Assembly: GCA_963699015.1 (NCBI GenBank)
Contig: CAVOSX010000002.1
Span: 1,286,628 to 1,350,627, forward strand
Direction of reading: 5' to 3'
From: PALSA-505 sp963699015
GTDB lineage: Bacteria > Actinomycetota > Actinomycetes > Streptosporangiales > Streptosporangiaceae
Length of the DNA stretch: 64,000 nucleotides
The notes under the pieces are model-generated. The model saw only the letters and a list, made by a program, of their open reading frames with translations. It ran no database searches and was not told the DNA's origin. Of this stretch, positions 1 through 7,619 are shown one piece after another. Position 1 is the stretch's first letter; each line of letters starts with the position of its first letter. The translations under genes were made by a program, and so were the position numbers.

Positions 1-2
1 CG

Positions 3-284
3 GACCGCCGGCAGGTCGGCACCGGCCTCGGGTCGGCGGCGCCGACGCCGCGGCCCGCGACCGCGGCGGAGGAGTTCCTGAGCCAGGCCCTGATCGCCGA
101 CGGCCTGTGGGAGACCCGCGGCGCGCTGCCCGACGCGGTCGTCGCGCGTTTCGCCGACCTGGTAGCCGACGCCGCCGCCCCCATCGACGACGTGCGGGGC
201 AGCGCGCGCTACCGGGTCCATTCGCTGTCCGTGATGGCCCGCCGCGCGCTGTCCTGGGCCTGGACCGACTACCAGAGGATGTGA
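3..284 (+). CDS. Xanthine dehydrogenase FAD-binding subunit, C-terminal end (partial)
   Basis: Only the last 93 codons are inside the window. The frame is open from the left edge and stops with TGA at 282-284. The end reads as the C-terminal CO-dehydrogenase-flavoprotein domain of the medium (CoxM/XdhB-like) subunit, with the segment YRVHSLSVMARRALSWAW near the end, a pattern typical of that domain. In this family the subunit carries FAD and passes electrons from the iron-sulfur subunit to NAD or another acceptor. The 2Fe-2S subunit gene starts 6 bases downstream, and the Mo subunit follows two genes later, which supports the assignment. The substrate range (xanthine, hypoxanthine or another N-heterocycle) cannot be read from this fragment. 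Confidence 0.8.
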   Translation, partial: DRRQVGTGLGSAAPTPRPATAAEEFLSQALIADGLWETRGALPDAVVARFADLVADAAAPIDDVRGSARYRVHSLSVMARRALSWAWTDYQRM

Positions 285-290
285 GCACTG

Positions 291-770
291 GTGCGAATCG
301 GCTGCACCGTCAACGGCGAGCCGCGGCACGCTGACGACGTGTGGGAGGGCGAGAGCCTGCTCTACGTGCTGCGCGAGCGGCTGGGCCTGCCCGGCTCGAA
401 GAACGCCTGCGAGCAGGGCGAGTGCGGCTCGTGCACTGTCTACCTGGACGGCATCCTGGTCTGCGCATGCCTGGTCGCGGCCGGCCAGGCGCAGGACCGC
501 CAGATCCGAACGGTCGAGGGGCTGGCCGACGGCGAGCGGCTGGCCCCCATCCAGCGGGCGTTCCTGCGGGCCGGAGCGGTGCAGTGCGGCTTCTGCACGC
601 CGGGCCTGCTGGTCGCCGCGCATGACCTGCTGGAGCGCAGCGCAACGCCAGAAGACGCGGAGATCCGCGAGGCGCTGGCCGGCAACCTGTGCCGGTGCAC
701 CGGATACGAGAAGATCCTGGACGCCGTCCGACTCGCGGCCAGCGAGCGCACCGCCGGGGAGTCCGCGTGA
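291..770 (+). CDS. Xanthine dehydrogenase 2Fe-2S subunit
   Basis: This 159-residue protein is the small iron-sulfur subunit of a molybdenum hydroxylase. The N-terminal plant-ferredoxin-type cluster is bound by Cys40, Cys45, Cys48 and Cys60 (CX4CX2CX11C). The C-terminal helical cluster domain has Cys99, Cys102, Cys134 and Cys136 in the motifs QCGFCTPG and CRCTGY. The length fits the family. It starts with GTG six bases after the flavin subunit. The order flavin - FeS - amidohydrolase - Mo subunit indicates one operon for purine oxidation. Its last codons lie inside the first copy of a 40-bp direct repeat (734-773 and 808-847), and its stop overlaps a GTG by four bases (GTGA). Confidence 0.93.
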   Translation: MRIGCTVNGEPRHADDVWEGESLLYVLRERLGLPGSKNACEQGECGSCTVYLDGILVCACLVAAGQAQDRQIRTVEGLADGERLAPIQRAFLRAGAVQCGFCTPGLLVAAHDLLERSATPEDAEIREALAGNLCRCTGYEKILDAVRLAASERTAGESA

Positions 771-847
771 CCGCGGCGACGATCCTGGACGGCTGTGCCA
801 TCAGGCCCGCGGCCAGCGAGCGCACCGCCGGGGAGTCCGGGTGACCG
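734..847 (+). repeat. 40-bp direct repeat pair, 74 bp apart, around a 25-codon micro-ORF
   Basis: Bases 734-773 and 808-847 are identical except for one position (766 against 840). Each copy ends in a GTGACCG start region. The first copy opens a reading frame of 25 codons (767-844) beginning VTAATILDGCAI. The second opens the real amidohydrolase, beginning VTETTVLSGCAV. The two starts are visibly homologous, so this looks like the scar of a recombination between two related amidohydrolase genes or a partial duplication. The micro-ORF overlaps both neighbours by a GTGA and could couple translation between them. Confidence 0.75.
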
Positions 848-2202
848 AGACCACCGTCCTGTCCGGCTGCGCGGTCGTCACCGTGGACGCCGCAGGCAGT
901 GAGTACCCCGACGGGCACCTGGTGCTGCGCGGCGGGCGGATCGACGCGGTCGGTCCCGGGCCGGCCCCGGGCGGCCTGCCGGACGCCAGGTACGTCGACG
1001 CCCGCGGCTGCCTGGCCACGCCCGGGCTGGTGAACACCCACCACCACCTGTACCAGTGGGTGACCCGTGGGCGGGCGGTCGACTCGGCCCTTTTCGGCTG
1101 GCTGACCGAGCTGTACCCGGTGTGGGCAGGCCTGGACGCCGAGATCGTGCGGGCCGCGGCGCGGGCGGGCCTGGCGTGGCTGGCCGGCACCGGCTGCAGC
1201 ACCAGCACCGATCACCATTACGTGTTCCCGCGCGACGGCGGCGACGTACTGGCGGCCGAGATCGACGCGGCCCGCGAGGTCGGGCTGCGCTTCCACCCCA
1301 CCCGGGGGTCGATGGACCGCGGCCGCAGCCACGGCGGCCTGCCGCCCGACCGCATTGTCGAGGACACCGACGAGATCCTGGCCGCAACCGAGGCGGCCAT
1401 TGACGCCTATCATGACCCCGCGCCCGGTTCAATGCTGCGGATCGGGGTGGCGCCGTGCTCGCCGTTCTCGGTCACCGAGGACCTGCTCACCGGCGCCGCC
1501 GAACTGGCCAGGCGCAAGCGCGTCCGGCTGCACACCCACCTGGCCGAAACGACCGAGGAGGATGACTTCTGCCGGGAGCGGTTCGGCCGCTCGCCGGCCG
1601 AGTACCTCGCCGGCCTCGGCTGGCTCGGGCCGGACGTGTGGCTGGCGCACGCGGTTCACCTCGACGACGTGGCGGTGGCCCTGGTGGCCGGCAGCGGAAC
1701 CGCTGTCGCGCACTGCCCGTCGTCCAACGCGAGGCTCGGGGCCGGGATCGCCAGGACCGTGGACCTGCGGGCGGCGGGGGTCCCGGTGGGCCTCGGCGTG
1801 GACGGCCCCGCGTCCAACGAGGCCAGCTCGCTGCTCGAGGAGGTCCGGCACGCGCTGCTGTTCGCCCGCGCCCGCGGCGGCCCGGCCGAGATGACCGTGC
1901 GCGACGCGCTGGAGCTCGGGACCATGGGCGGCGCCCGCGCGCTCGGCCGCGAGGCCGAGATCGGCTCGCTCGAGCCCGGCAAGCTCGCCGACGTCGCGCT
2001 GTGGCGGCTGGACACGCTGCCGCACGCCGGCATCGCCGATCCGGTGGCCGCGCTCGTGCTCGGCGCGCCGCCGCCGCTGGAACTGCTGCTCGTCCACGGC
2101 CGGCCCGTGGTCGAGCACGGCCGCGTGCTGACCATCGACGCGGAGAAGGCGGCCGCCGACGCCGCGACGGCCAGCCGCCGGCTGATGGCTGGGAGAGGGT
2201 GA
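841..2202 (+). CDS. 8-oxoguanine deaminase-like amidohydrolase (AtzB/TrzA family)
   Basis: This 453-residue metal-dependent hydrolase of the amidohydrolase superfamily probably deaminates an oxidised purine such as 8-oxoguanine to urate. The metal-binding triad THHH lies at residues 66-69, followed by HTHLAET (His231, His233, Glu236), His270 in LAHAVH, HCPSSN at 291-296 and the catalytic Asp321 in GVDGPASNE. The start is GTG 841, because the conserved beta-strand VLSGCAVVTVD begins there; longer frames upstream run into the FeS gene and a duplicated segment. Lying between the FeS and Mo subunits of xanthine dehydrogenase, it would deliver urate to the same pathway. Closely related family members act on s-triazines or hydroxyatrazine, so the substrate is inferred from context. 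Confidence 0.85.
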   Translation: MTETTVLSGCAVVTVDAAGSEYPDGHLVLRGGRIDAVGPGPAPGGLPDARYVDARGCLATPGLVNTHHHLYQWVTRGRAVDSALFGWLTELYPVWAGLDAEIVRAAARAGLAWLAGTGCSTSTDHHYVFPRDGGDVLAAEIDAAREVGLRFHPTRGSMDRGRSHGGLPPDRIVEDTDEILAATEAAIDAYHDPAPGSMLRIGVAPCSPFSVTEDLLTGAAELARRKRVRLHTHLAETTEEDDFCRERFGRSPAEYLAGLGWLGPDVWLAHAVHLDDVAVALVAGSGTAVAHCPSSNARLGAGIARTVDLRAAGVPVGLGVDGPASNEASSLLEEVRHALLFARARGGPAEMTVRDALELGTMGGARALGREAEIGSLEPGKLADVALWRLDTLPHAGIADPVAALVLGAPPPLELLLVHGRPVVEHGRVLTIDAEKAAADAATASRRLMAGRG

Positions 2203-2206
2203 GCCG

Positions 2207-4576
2207 ATGACGGTCCCGACCAGGCCGGCGGCCGCCCCCGCGGAGCTGTCCGCGCCGGATACCGGCGGGGTGGGCGCCAGCCCGCTGCGCCCGGACGGCA
2301 CGCCGAAGGTCACCGGCGAGTTCGCCTACGCCAGCGACCTGTGGATGGACGGCATGATCTGGGGCGCCACGCTGCGCAGCCCGCACCCCTACGCCCGGAT
2401 CGAGTTCATCGAGATCGGCGAGGCGCTGGCCACGCCCGGCGTGCACGCAGTGCTCACGCACGAGGACGTGCCCGGCCGCAAGCTCTACGGCCTGGAGATC
2501 GCCGATCAGCCAGTGCTGGCCATCGACGTGGTGCGCTACCACGGGGAGCCGGTCGCCCTGGTGGCTGCCGACCACCCGGAGATCGCGCGCCGGGCGGCCA
2601 GGAAGATCCGGGTCGGCTACCACGCGTACGAGCCGATCACGAACGCACGGGAGGCCCTGGGGCACCCGCGGTGGAACATGGTGCACGACGTGCCCGGCCG
2701 CGTCACCGGCCTGAGCGAGGAGGCCGCGCCGCTGCACCCGCGGGGCAACCTGGTCCGGCACGTGAAGATCCGCAAGGGCGACCCGGCGCCGGTGGCCGAC
2801 GTGGTCGTGGCCGGCGAGTACGAGGTCGGCATGCAGGACCAAGCGTTCCTCGGCCCGGAGTCGGGGCTTGCCGTGCCGGCCGATGACGGCGGGGTGGAGC
2901 TTTATGTCGCCACCCAGTGGCTGCACGTCAACCAGCGCCAGATCTGTGACGCGCTCGGCCTGTCCGCCGACCGGGTCCGGCTCACCCTGTCCGGGGTGGG
3001 CGGGGCCTTCGGCGGCCGCGAAGACCTGTCGATGCACGTGCATGCGTGCCTGCTGGCGCTGCACACCGGCAAGCCGGTCAAGATGGTCTACAGCCGCGAG
3101 GAGTCGTTCTTCGGGCACGTGCACCGGCATCCCGCGCACATGCGGTTCGAGCACGGCGCCAGCCGCGACGGCAAGCTGGTCTACGTCAGGGCGGAGATCT
3201 TCCTCGACGGCGGAGCCTACGCCTCCAGCACGCCTGCGGTGGTGGGCAACGCCGGCACGATGGGCATCGGCCCCTACGTGGTGCCGAACGTGCACGTCGA
3301 TGCCTACGGCGCCTACACCAACAACCCGCCCTGTGGGGCGATGCGCGGTTTCGGCTCGGTGCAGGCCGCGTTCGCCCATGAGGCGCAGATGGACAAGCTG
3401 GCCGCCGGGCTCGGCATGGATCCGGTCGAGCTGCGCTGCCTGAACGCCATGGAGCTGGGCAGCGAGGCGCCCACCGGCCAGATCGTGGACAGCCCCGCCC
3501 CGGTGGCCGAGCTGCTGCGCCGGGTGCAACAGATGCCGCTGCCGCCGCCGCGGTCCGGCGGCGAGAACGCTGACCTGCGGGACCTGCCCGGCGGGGTGGC
3601 CAACACCACCCACGGCGAGGGCGTGCAGCGCGGCGTGGGGTACGCGGTGGCCTACAAGAACGTGGGTTTCTCCGAGGGTTTCGACGACTACTCGACCGCC
3701 CGGGTGCGGCTGGAGGTCGCCGCGGGCGAGCCGGTGGCGACCGTGCACACCGCCGCCGCCGAGGTCGGGCAGGGGCTGGTGACCGTGCAGCAGCAGATCG
3801 CCCGCACCGAGCTCGGCGTGCAGCGGGTGATCCTGCGCACCTCGGACACCGCGGTCGGCAGCGGCGGGTCCTCCTCGGCCTCCCGGCAGACGTACGTGAC
3901 CGGCGGCGCCGTCAAGGCCGCCTGCGAGCGGGTCCGGGCCCGCGCTCTTGCCATTGCGGCCGACCGCACCGGGCAGGCCGCGGCCGGCTTGCGGCTGGAC
4001 GGCGGGCGGGTGGTTGGCGACAGCGGTGTCGTGCTGGGCGACCTGGCCAGCCTGCTCGGCGATGAGGTCATCGAGGAGACGGTGGAATGGCGGCACCGCC
4101 CGACGCGGCCGATCGACCCGCAGACCGGGCAGGGCTTCGCCCACGTGCAGTACGCCTTCGCCGCGCACCGCGCCGTGGTGGACGTGGACACCGAGCTCGG
4201 CCTGATCAAGGTGGTTGCGCTCGACTGCGCCCAGGACGTCGGCAAGGCGGTCAACCCGCAGGCTGTGCTCGGCCAGATCCAGGGCGGCGCCGCGCAGGGC
4301 ATGGGGCTGGCGGTCATGGAAGAGATCCAGACCAGCAACGGCCAGATCAGGAACCCGTCGTTCACCGACTACCTGATCCCCACCATCCTCGACGTGCCGC
4401 CGATGCGGATCGAGGTGCTGGAGTATCCCGACCCGCACGCGCCCTACGGCGTGCGCGGCGTCGGCGAGCCGCCCACGATCTCGTCCGGCCCGGCCGTGGT
4501 GGCCGCGATCCGCGCGGCCACCGGGTTGCCGCTGAGCCGGGTACCGGTCCGCCCCGAGCACATCACGGGGACCTGA
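2207..4576 (+). CDS. Xanthine dehydrogenase molybdenum-binding subunit
   Basis: This 789-residue large subunit binds the molybdopterin cofactor and carries the hydroxylation site. The N-terminal a/b hammerhead domain covers about residues 25-160. The glycine-rich loop GGAFGGRED at 265-273 and the segment MRGFGSVQAAFAHE are typical of the family. The C-terminal GVRGVGEPP places the expected active-site glutamate near residue 754. It starts with ATG four bases after the amidohydrolase stop. It ends just before a strong inverted repeat and faces the ureide genes on the other strand. Only a Mo-cofactor maturation gene (XdhC-like) is absent from the visible part of the operon. Confidence 0.93.
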   Translation: MTVPTRPAAAPAELSAPDTGGVGASPLRPDGTPKVTGEFAYASDLWMDGMIWGATLRSPHPYARIEFIEIGEALATPGVHAVLTHEDVPGRKLYGLEIADQPVLAIDVVRYHGEPVALVAADHPEIARRAARKIRVGYHAYEPITNAREALGHPRWNMVHDVPGRVTGLSEEAAPLHPRGNLVRHVKIRKGDPAPVADVVVAGEYEVGMQDQAFLGPESGLAVPADDGGVELYVATQWLHVNQRQICDALGLSADRVRLTLSGVGGAFGGREDLSMHVHACLLALHTGKPVKMVYSREESFFGHVHRHPAHMRFEHGASRDGKLVYVRAEIFLDGGAYASSTPAVVGNAGTMGIGPYVVPNVHVDAYGAYTNNPPCGAMRGFGSVQAAFAHEAQMDKLAAGLGMDPVELRCLNAMELGSEAPTGQIVDSPAPVAELLRRVQQMPLPPPRSGGENADLRDLPGGVANTTHGEGVQRGVGYAVAYKNVGFSEGFDDYSTARVRLEVAAGEPVATVHTAAAEVGQGLVTVQQQIARTELGVQRVILRTSDTAVGSGGSSSASRQTYVTGGAVKAACERVRARALAIAADRTGQAAAGLRLDGGRVVGDSGVVLGDLASLLGDEVIEETVEWRHRPTRPIDPQTGQGFAHVQYAFAAHRAVVDVDTELGLIKVVALDCAQDVGKAVNPQAVLGQIQGGAAQGMGLAVMEEIQTSNGQIRNPSFTDYLIPTILDVPPMRIEVLEYPDPHAPYGVRGVGEPPTISSGPAVVAAIRAATGLPLSRVPVRPEHITGT

Positions 4577-4577
4577 G

Positions 4578-4600
4578 AGCAGGCCCTGACCGGGGCTGCT
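4578..4600. terminator. Bidirectional terminator between convergent purine genes
   Basis: The arms AGCAGGCCC (4578-4586) and GGGGCTGCT (4592-4600) pair at eight of nine positions around the 5-base loop TGACC. The hairpin fills the 26-base gap between two genes that end facing each other. There is no T-run, as is usual in high-GC actinomycetes. Confidence 0.55.
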
Positions 4601-4602
4601 GG

Positions 4603-4962
4603 TTAGCTGCCGCGGTAGGTCGAGTAGCCGAACGGGCTGAGCAGCAGCGGAACATGCACGCGGTCGGCCCGGCCGTCCACGGTGAAGGTCACGACGACTT
4701 CGGGGAAGAACGACGGCGTGGGCGGCTGTGCTTCACCGGCCCCGGTCCGTTCGGAAAAATAATCCGCGGTATCGAACACGAGCCGGTAGGTGCCTGGCTC
4801 CAGCCGCGACGGGCCGAGCGTCTTGGCCCGGCCGTCGTCGTCGGTCCGGGCCCGGCCGAGTTCGGCCGCGGTGCCGCCGGCGATGCGCTGCAGCCGGACC
4901 GCCATCCCGGCCGCCGGCCGCCCGCGAGCGGTGTCCAGGACGTGCGTAGTGATCGCGGTCAT
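4603..4962 (-). CDS. uraH: 5-hydroxyisourate hydrolase
   Basis: This 119-residue transthyretin-family enzyme hydrolyses 5-hydroxyisourate, the product of urate oxidation, to OHCU. The N-terminal signature THVLDTARGRPA contains the active-site His7. Arg45 sits in TDDDGR, His103 in VHVPLLLSPFGY, and the protein ends with the diagnostic C-terminal tetrapeptide YRGS. ATG 4962 overlaps the stop of the upstream OHCU decarboxylase by ATGA, so the two are translationally coupled. A longer in-frame start at 5034 would add 24 residues that do not belong to the fold. No urate oxidase gene is visible nearby. Confidence 0.95.
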   Translation of the reverse strand: MTAITTHVLDTARGRPAAGMAVRLQRIAGGTAAELGRARTDDDGRAKTLGPSRLEPGTYRLVFDTADYFSERTGAGEAQPPTPSFFPEVVVTFTVDGRADRVHVPLLLSPFGYSTYRGS

Positions 4963-5506
4963 GCCGCTCCCGCCAGGAGCTTGCGCAGCCTGATCCGGTT
5001 GATCTGCTGCAGCTCCGACCGCACCGTACGCCATTCGGCCTCGTCATCATGACCCAGCCGGGCTTGCAGCAGGGCCAGCAGCTCGGCTGCGGTCCGCCCG
5101 GTCGCGCAGACCAGGTACATGTGCCCGAACCGTTCCTCGTACGCGGCGTTGAGCTCGGCGATGGCCTGCCGGGTCGGCTCGTCCGCAGCGGCCATCCCGG
5201 ACTGCTCCTGGCGCGACCAGCCGGCCGAACGGGAAACCGCCGGTGCCGGGACCCGCCCGCCGATCCGCGGGTGCCCGGCCAGGGCGTCGGCCAGCTGGGA
5301 CACGGTGAGGCTCGCCACGGCCTCGTCGGATTCGCGCAGCAGGGCGGCCACGGCCGGATAGGGGCGGCCCGCGACGAGCTGCGCGGCCCAGGGCCGGCCG
5401 CGCAGCAGGCCAGCAGCAGCCCGCGCGCGTCCGCGGCGGGCAGGGCGTGGAACCAGGCGAGCTGCTCCGGCTCGGCCGGGCGGCCGGTTCCTGCGGTCTG
5501 GCTCAC
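4959..5506 (-). pseudogene. uraD: OHCU decarboxylase, broken by a frameshift
   Basis: The enzyme decarboxylates 2-oxo-4-hydroxy-4-carboxy-5-ureidoimidazoline to S-allantoin. The first part is read from GTG 5506 and contains the family N-terminus AWFHALPAADARGLLLACC. The rest is read in another frame from about 5390 as WAAQLVAGRPYPAVAALL and continues through the catalytic motif AGHPRIGGR to the usual C-terminus (QQINRIRLRKLL). The two halves join exactly where the family requires, between CCAAGP and WAAQL, so a single-base indel near 5388-5395 is the only lesion. It may be a sequencing error in a GC-rich run or a genuine recent mutation. The stop overlaps the ATG of the hydroxyisourate hydrolase gene. 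Confidence 0.8.
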
Positions 5507-5566
5507 GCGATCAGCCTCTCGCGGGTCGCGCGCGGATCGCAAGGATGCCGCGGCCTGTCTGGCCGG

Positions 5567-5881
5567 CTACGAGGTGCGGCTGCGGGCTAACTCTTCCCGG
5601 TCGCGGCGCAGCCGCTCGAGGACTTCGCCCGGGTTCTCGGTGGTGACCCGGATCATCGCCCGCATCGCGTCGGCCAGCGCGACCCTGGGCACGTCGAGCG
5701 TGACCGCGGCGGTGCCTGCCCACTGGGTGAGCTGGCGGTACAGCTCAGGGCTGAGATCGAGGGTGATCCGCACCGGCCTGGACCGGATCGCGGTCTGCCC
5801 GGCCGGACGCGCGCCGGGCCGGCTGCGCCGGGCCGCGGCCGCGGCCATCTGCGCCCGGCGCTGGTCGCGCGGCGTGGTCAT
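5567..5881 (-). CDS. Small ribbon-helix-helix-like partner of ParA
   Basis: This 104-residue basic protein is encoded immediately downstream of the ParA-like gene, and its ATG overlaps the ParA stop (ATGA). The central part VRITLDLSPELYRQL has the alternating hydrophobic strand followed by a helix expected of a ribbon-helix-helix DNA-binding fold. The N-terminus is rich in Arg and Ala, and the C-terminus (ENPGEVLERLRRDREEL) should be helical. Small RHH proteins next to type Ib ParA ATPases usually bind the centromere and repress the operon. A start at 5896 is possible but would overlap ParA more deeply. The exact family is not recognised. Confidence 0.65.
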   Translation of the reverse strand: MTTPRDQRRAQMAAAAARRSRPGARPAGQTAIRSRPVRITLDLSPELYRQLTQWAGTAAVTLDVPRVALADAMRAMIRVTTENPGEVLERLRRDREELARSRTS

Positions 5882-6549
5882 GACCGCACCGCGCACAGCG
5901 GGGCGCAGCGGGCGATCAGGTCATTGGCCACCCGGCGCCAGATCTCCCGCCCGGTGCTCGGGATCGGCATCCCGAAGCTCTGCGCGTACACCTCCAGCCG
6001 CGGCACCGCCGTGCCCAGCACGTCGTAGCCGAGATCCTCCAGCGCATTCCGGGCGTCGCCCGTGGAGTTCGCCCGCGTCACGCACCGGTTCAGCAGCACG
6101 GCTGCCCGCGGGGGCCGGTCCCTGAGCGGCTCGATCTCGTTGATCTCGTCCCGCACCGGCGACGTGCGGTTGATCTCGATCGGGCTGGGCGCGCACGGGA
6201 TCAGGATCTCATCGGCGTACCGCAGCGCGGACAGCGCGATGGCGGCATGGTCCTCAAGCTGCGGCGCGTCGATGATCACCACGTCGTCGTCCTGGGCGAT
6301 ATCCGGGATCCGGCGGTGCATCTCGCGCGAGGGCAGCGCCACGATCCGGAACGGGAACGCCGCCTGCGGCGGCAGCCCCGGGTACATCGCCGCCAGGTCC
6401 GACCACTCCAGGGCACTACCGGAAGGATCCGCATCCACGAGGAGGACGTTGTTGCCTGCCTGCGCGAAAGTGTGTGCCAGCCACACTGCCGATGTGGTCT
6501 TGCCGGTGCCTGGTTTGAGGTTCGCCAGAGCCAGGCTTAGACCAGTCAT
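5878..6549 (-). CDS. ParA-family partition ATPase
   Basis: This 223-residue ATPase of the MinD/ParA superfamily has a deviant Walker A motif KPGTGKTTS (residues 12-20, with the signature lysine at position 12), a Walker A' region LLVDADPSGSA (37-47) and Walker B VVIIDAP (90-96). There is no N-terminal DNA-binding extension, as in small plasmid-type (type Ib) ParA proteins. Such ATPases form gradients on DNA that move plasmids, chromosomal origins or protein cargo. Here it is followed by a small DNA-binding partner, and its start is about 75 bases from a nested palindrome (6623-6662) that could serve as operator or centromere. A cluster of DnaA-like boxes lies further upstream. Confidence 0.9.
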   Translation of the reverse strand: MTGLSLALANLKPGTGKTTSAVWLAHTFAQAGNNVLLVDADPSGSALEWSDLAAMYPGLPPQAAFPFRIVALPSREMHRRIPDIAQDDDVVIIDAPQLEDHAAIALSALRYADEILIPCAPSPIEINRTSPVRDEINEIEPLRDRPPRAAVLLNRCVTRANSTGDARNALEDLGYDVLGTAVPRLEVYAQSFGMPIPSTGREIWRRVANDLIARCAPLCAVRS

Positions 6550-6622
6550 CCACGTATTATCCCCACACCGGCGGCTTTTCGGTAGACGGGGTCCTGCCCG
6601 GGACCGGTCGGGGACCCTTTTC

Positions 6623-6662
6623 GTACTGCATGCAGTGATGCAGTACTCACGGCATCACTGCA
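6623..6662. promoter_or_regulatory. Nested palindromes upstream of parA (candidate operator/parS)
   Basis: Three inverted repeats overlap here: GTACTGCAT/ATGCAGTAC (6623-6631 with 6638-6646), the perfect 12-mer ACTGCATGCAGT (6625-6636), and TGCAGTGATGC/GCATCACTGCA (6631-6641 with 6652-6662). All are built from TGCAGT-type half sites. The block lies 74 bases upstream of the parA start, on the promoter side. That is where RHH partners of ParA normally bind to regulate and partition. Confidence 0.6.
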
Positions 6663-7093
6663 CAAACGAGGGTGCATCCGGGCCGGAGGCGGGGACGCGC
6701 GACCAGCGTTACGCACAGGATGTGAATTTTTCCATCGCCGCTGCGCAGGCCGCGGCGGCGGCCGCTGGCCGCCTGTGGGCAACGTGCGGCAGCCCGCAGC
6801 GCGCTTTACTGAGGGGCCTCGTCAGGCCGCCGAACGGTTCGGCCGCGGGTGCGCTGCGTTCGCTCACGTGATTGGGCTTGGGCGCGTGGCCGGGACTACG
6901 GCGGCGGCTCCGGGCCTACCCGGGGATTCCCGGCCTGCGGCCGAGTCCGGCTCATCGGGCTGGGGCGCCGCGATTGCGCATGGTGCGCGCGGCGTCGCTT
7001 TAAGCGACGCCTTTGACCATGTCCGGTCGCCGCCGATGGGGCCGATCCGCTGCCGTCCGCCGCTGAGCGGAAGAAGCGTTTGCCGGCCCTTTC

Positions 7094-7330
7094 TGTGTAC
7101 AAACCTGTGGATGACTTGTGCAGAACGGCATCGAGCCTGTGCGTAAGCCGGGAAAAGCTGGGGATTCCCGTGCTGAGTCGCGCTCGTGACAAGAGTTCTG
7201 CCTGGATGAACGCTATCCACACCCTGTGCACAGCAAGAAATCTGGAATTGTCCACATGCCACGCCGAAATAGGTCTAGAAAGAACCAAAAATTTATCGTA
7301 GGTTTATCTAGCTGTGATCCGTACTTAGGA
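7094..7330. other. DnaA-box cluster with adjoining AT-rich stretch (origin-like)
   Basis: Against the actinomycete DnaA box TTGTCCACA there is one perfect match at 7248-7256. Near matches are at 7094-7102 (reverse strand, 8/9), 7106-7114 (reverse, TCATCCACA), 7116-7124 (TTGTGCAGA, 7/9), 7213-7221 (CTATCCACA) and 7224-7232 (CTGTGCACA, a palindromic site). Six sites fall within 163 bases. Directly after the perfect box the sequence becomes AT-rich (about 7261-7330, including aaaaatttatc), as a DNA-unwinding element would be. No dnaA, dnaN or replication-initiator gene is adjacent. Confidence 0.5.
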
Positions 7331-7619
7331 CCGTGAATCAGAGACCGTGCGCCCTAGACGCTTTGGAAGGAGGCAACGCGCAATAGTGGCGCACACCGGG
7401 CGAACCGCGTGACCGCAAACGGCAGGCTACGTTTCCGGGTCCGGGCCGACGATACCGGCCCGGCAGGGCAGCTGCTGGCGATGCGGAGTCCGCCACAGTC
7501 CAGTGCCCCGGGGGGACATCGTGCCCGCCCGGAGTCACCCAGCGCGCGTTCCTGCTTCCAGGGGCAGGTTAACCGCAGCGGCACAGACTTTGACCCTGGG
7601 CCATACGGAGGGGCGGGAG

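Larger units (their letters stand above)
6550..7619. other. 1.07-kb intergenic region with origin-like features
   Basis: No convincing gene is seen. The stretch holds a nested palindrome near parA (6623-6662), DnaA-box-like 9-mers at 6557-6565 and between 7094 and 7256, and an AT-rich segment at about 7261-7330 in an otherwise very GC-rich region. The features are listed separately. The last part (7331-7619) is ordinary GC-rich leader before the zinc-ribbon gene. Confidence 0.6.

Noticed and set aside
1487..4561. A 1024-codon open frame on the minus strand
   Set aside because: It is antisense to the amidohydrolase and Mo-subunit genes, whose motifs are clear; the product is His/Arg/Pro/Gly-rich with no domain, as expected for a GC-rich shadow frame.
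7094..7330. Calling this the chromosomal oriC
   Set aside because: dnaA, dnaN, rpmH and related origin genes are absent next to it, so only an origin-like region is claimed.
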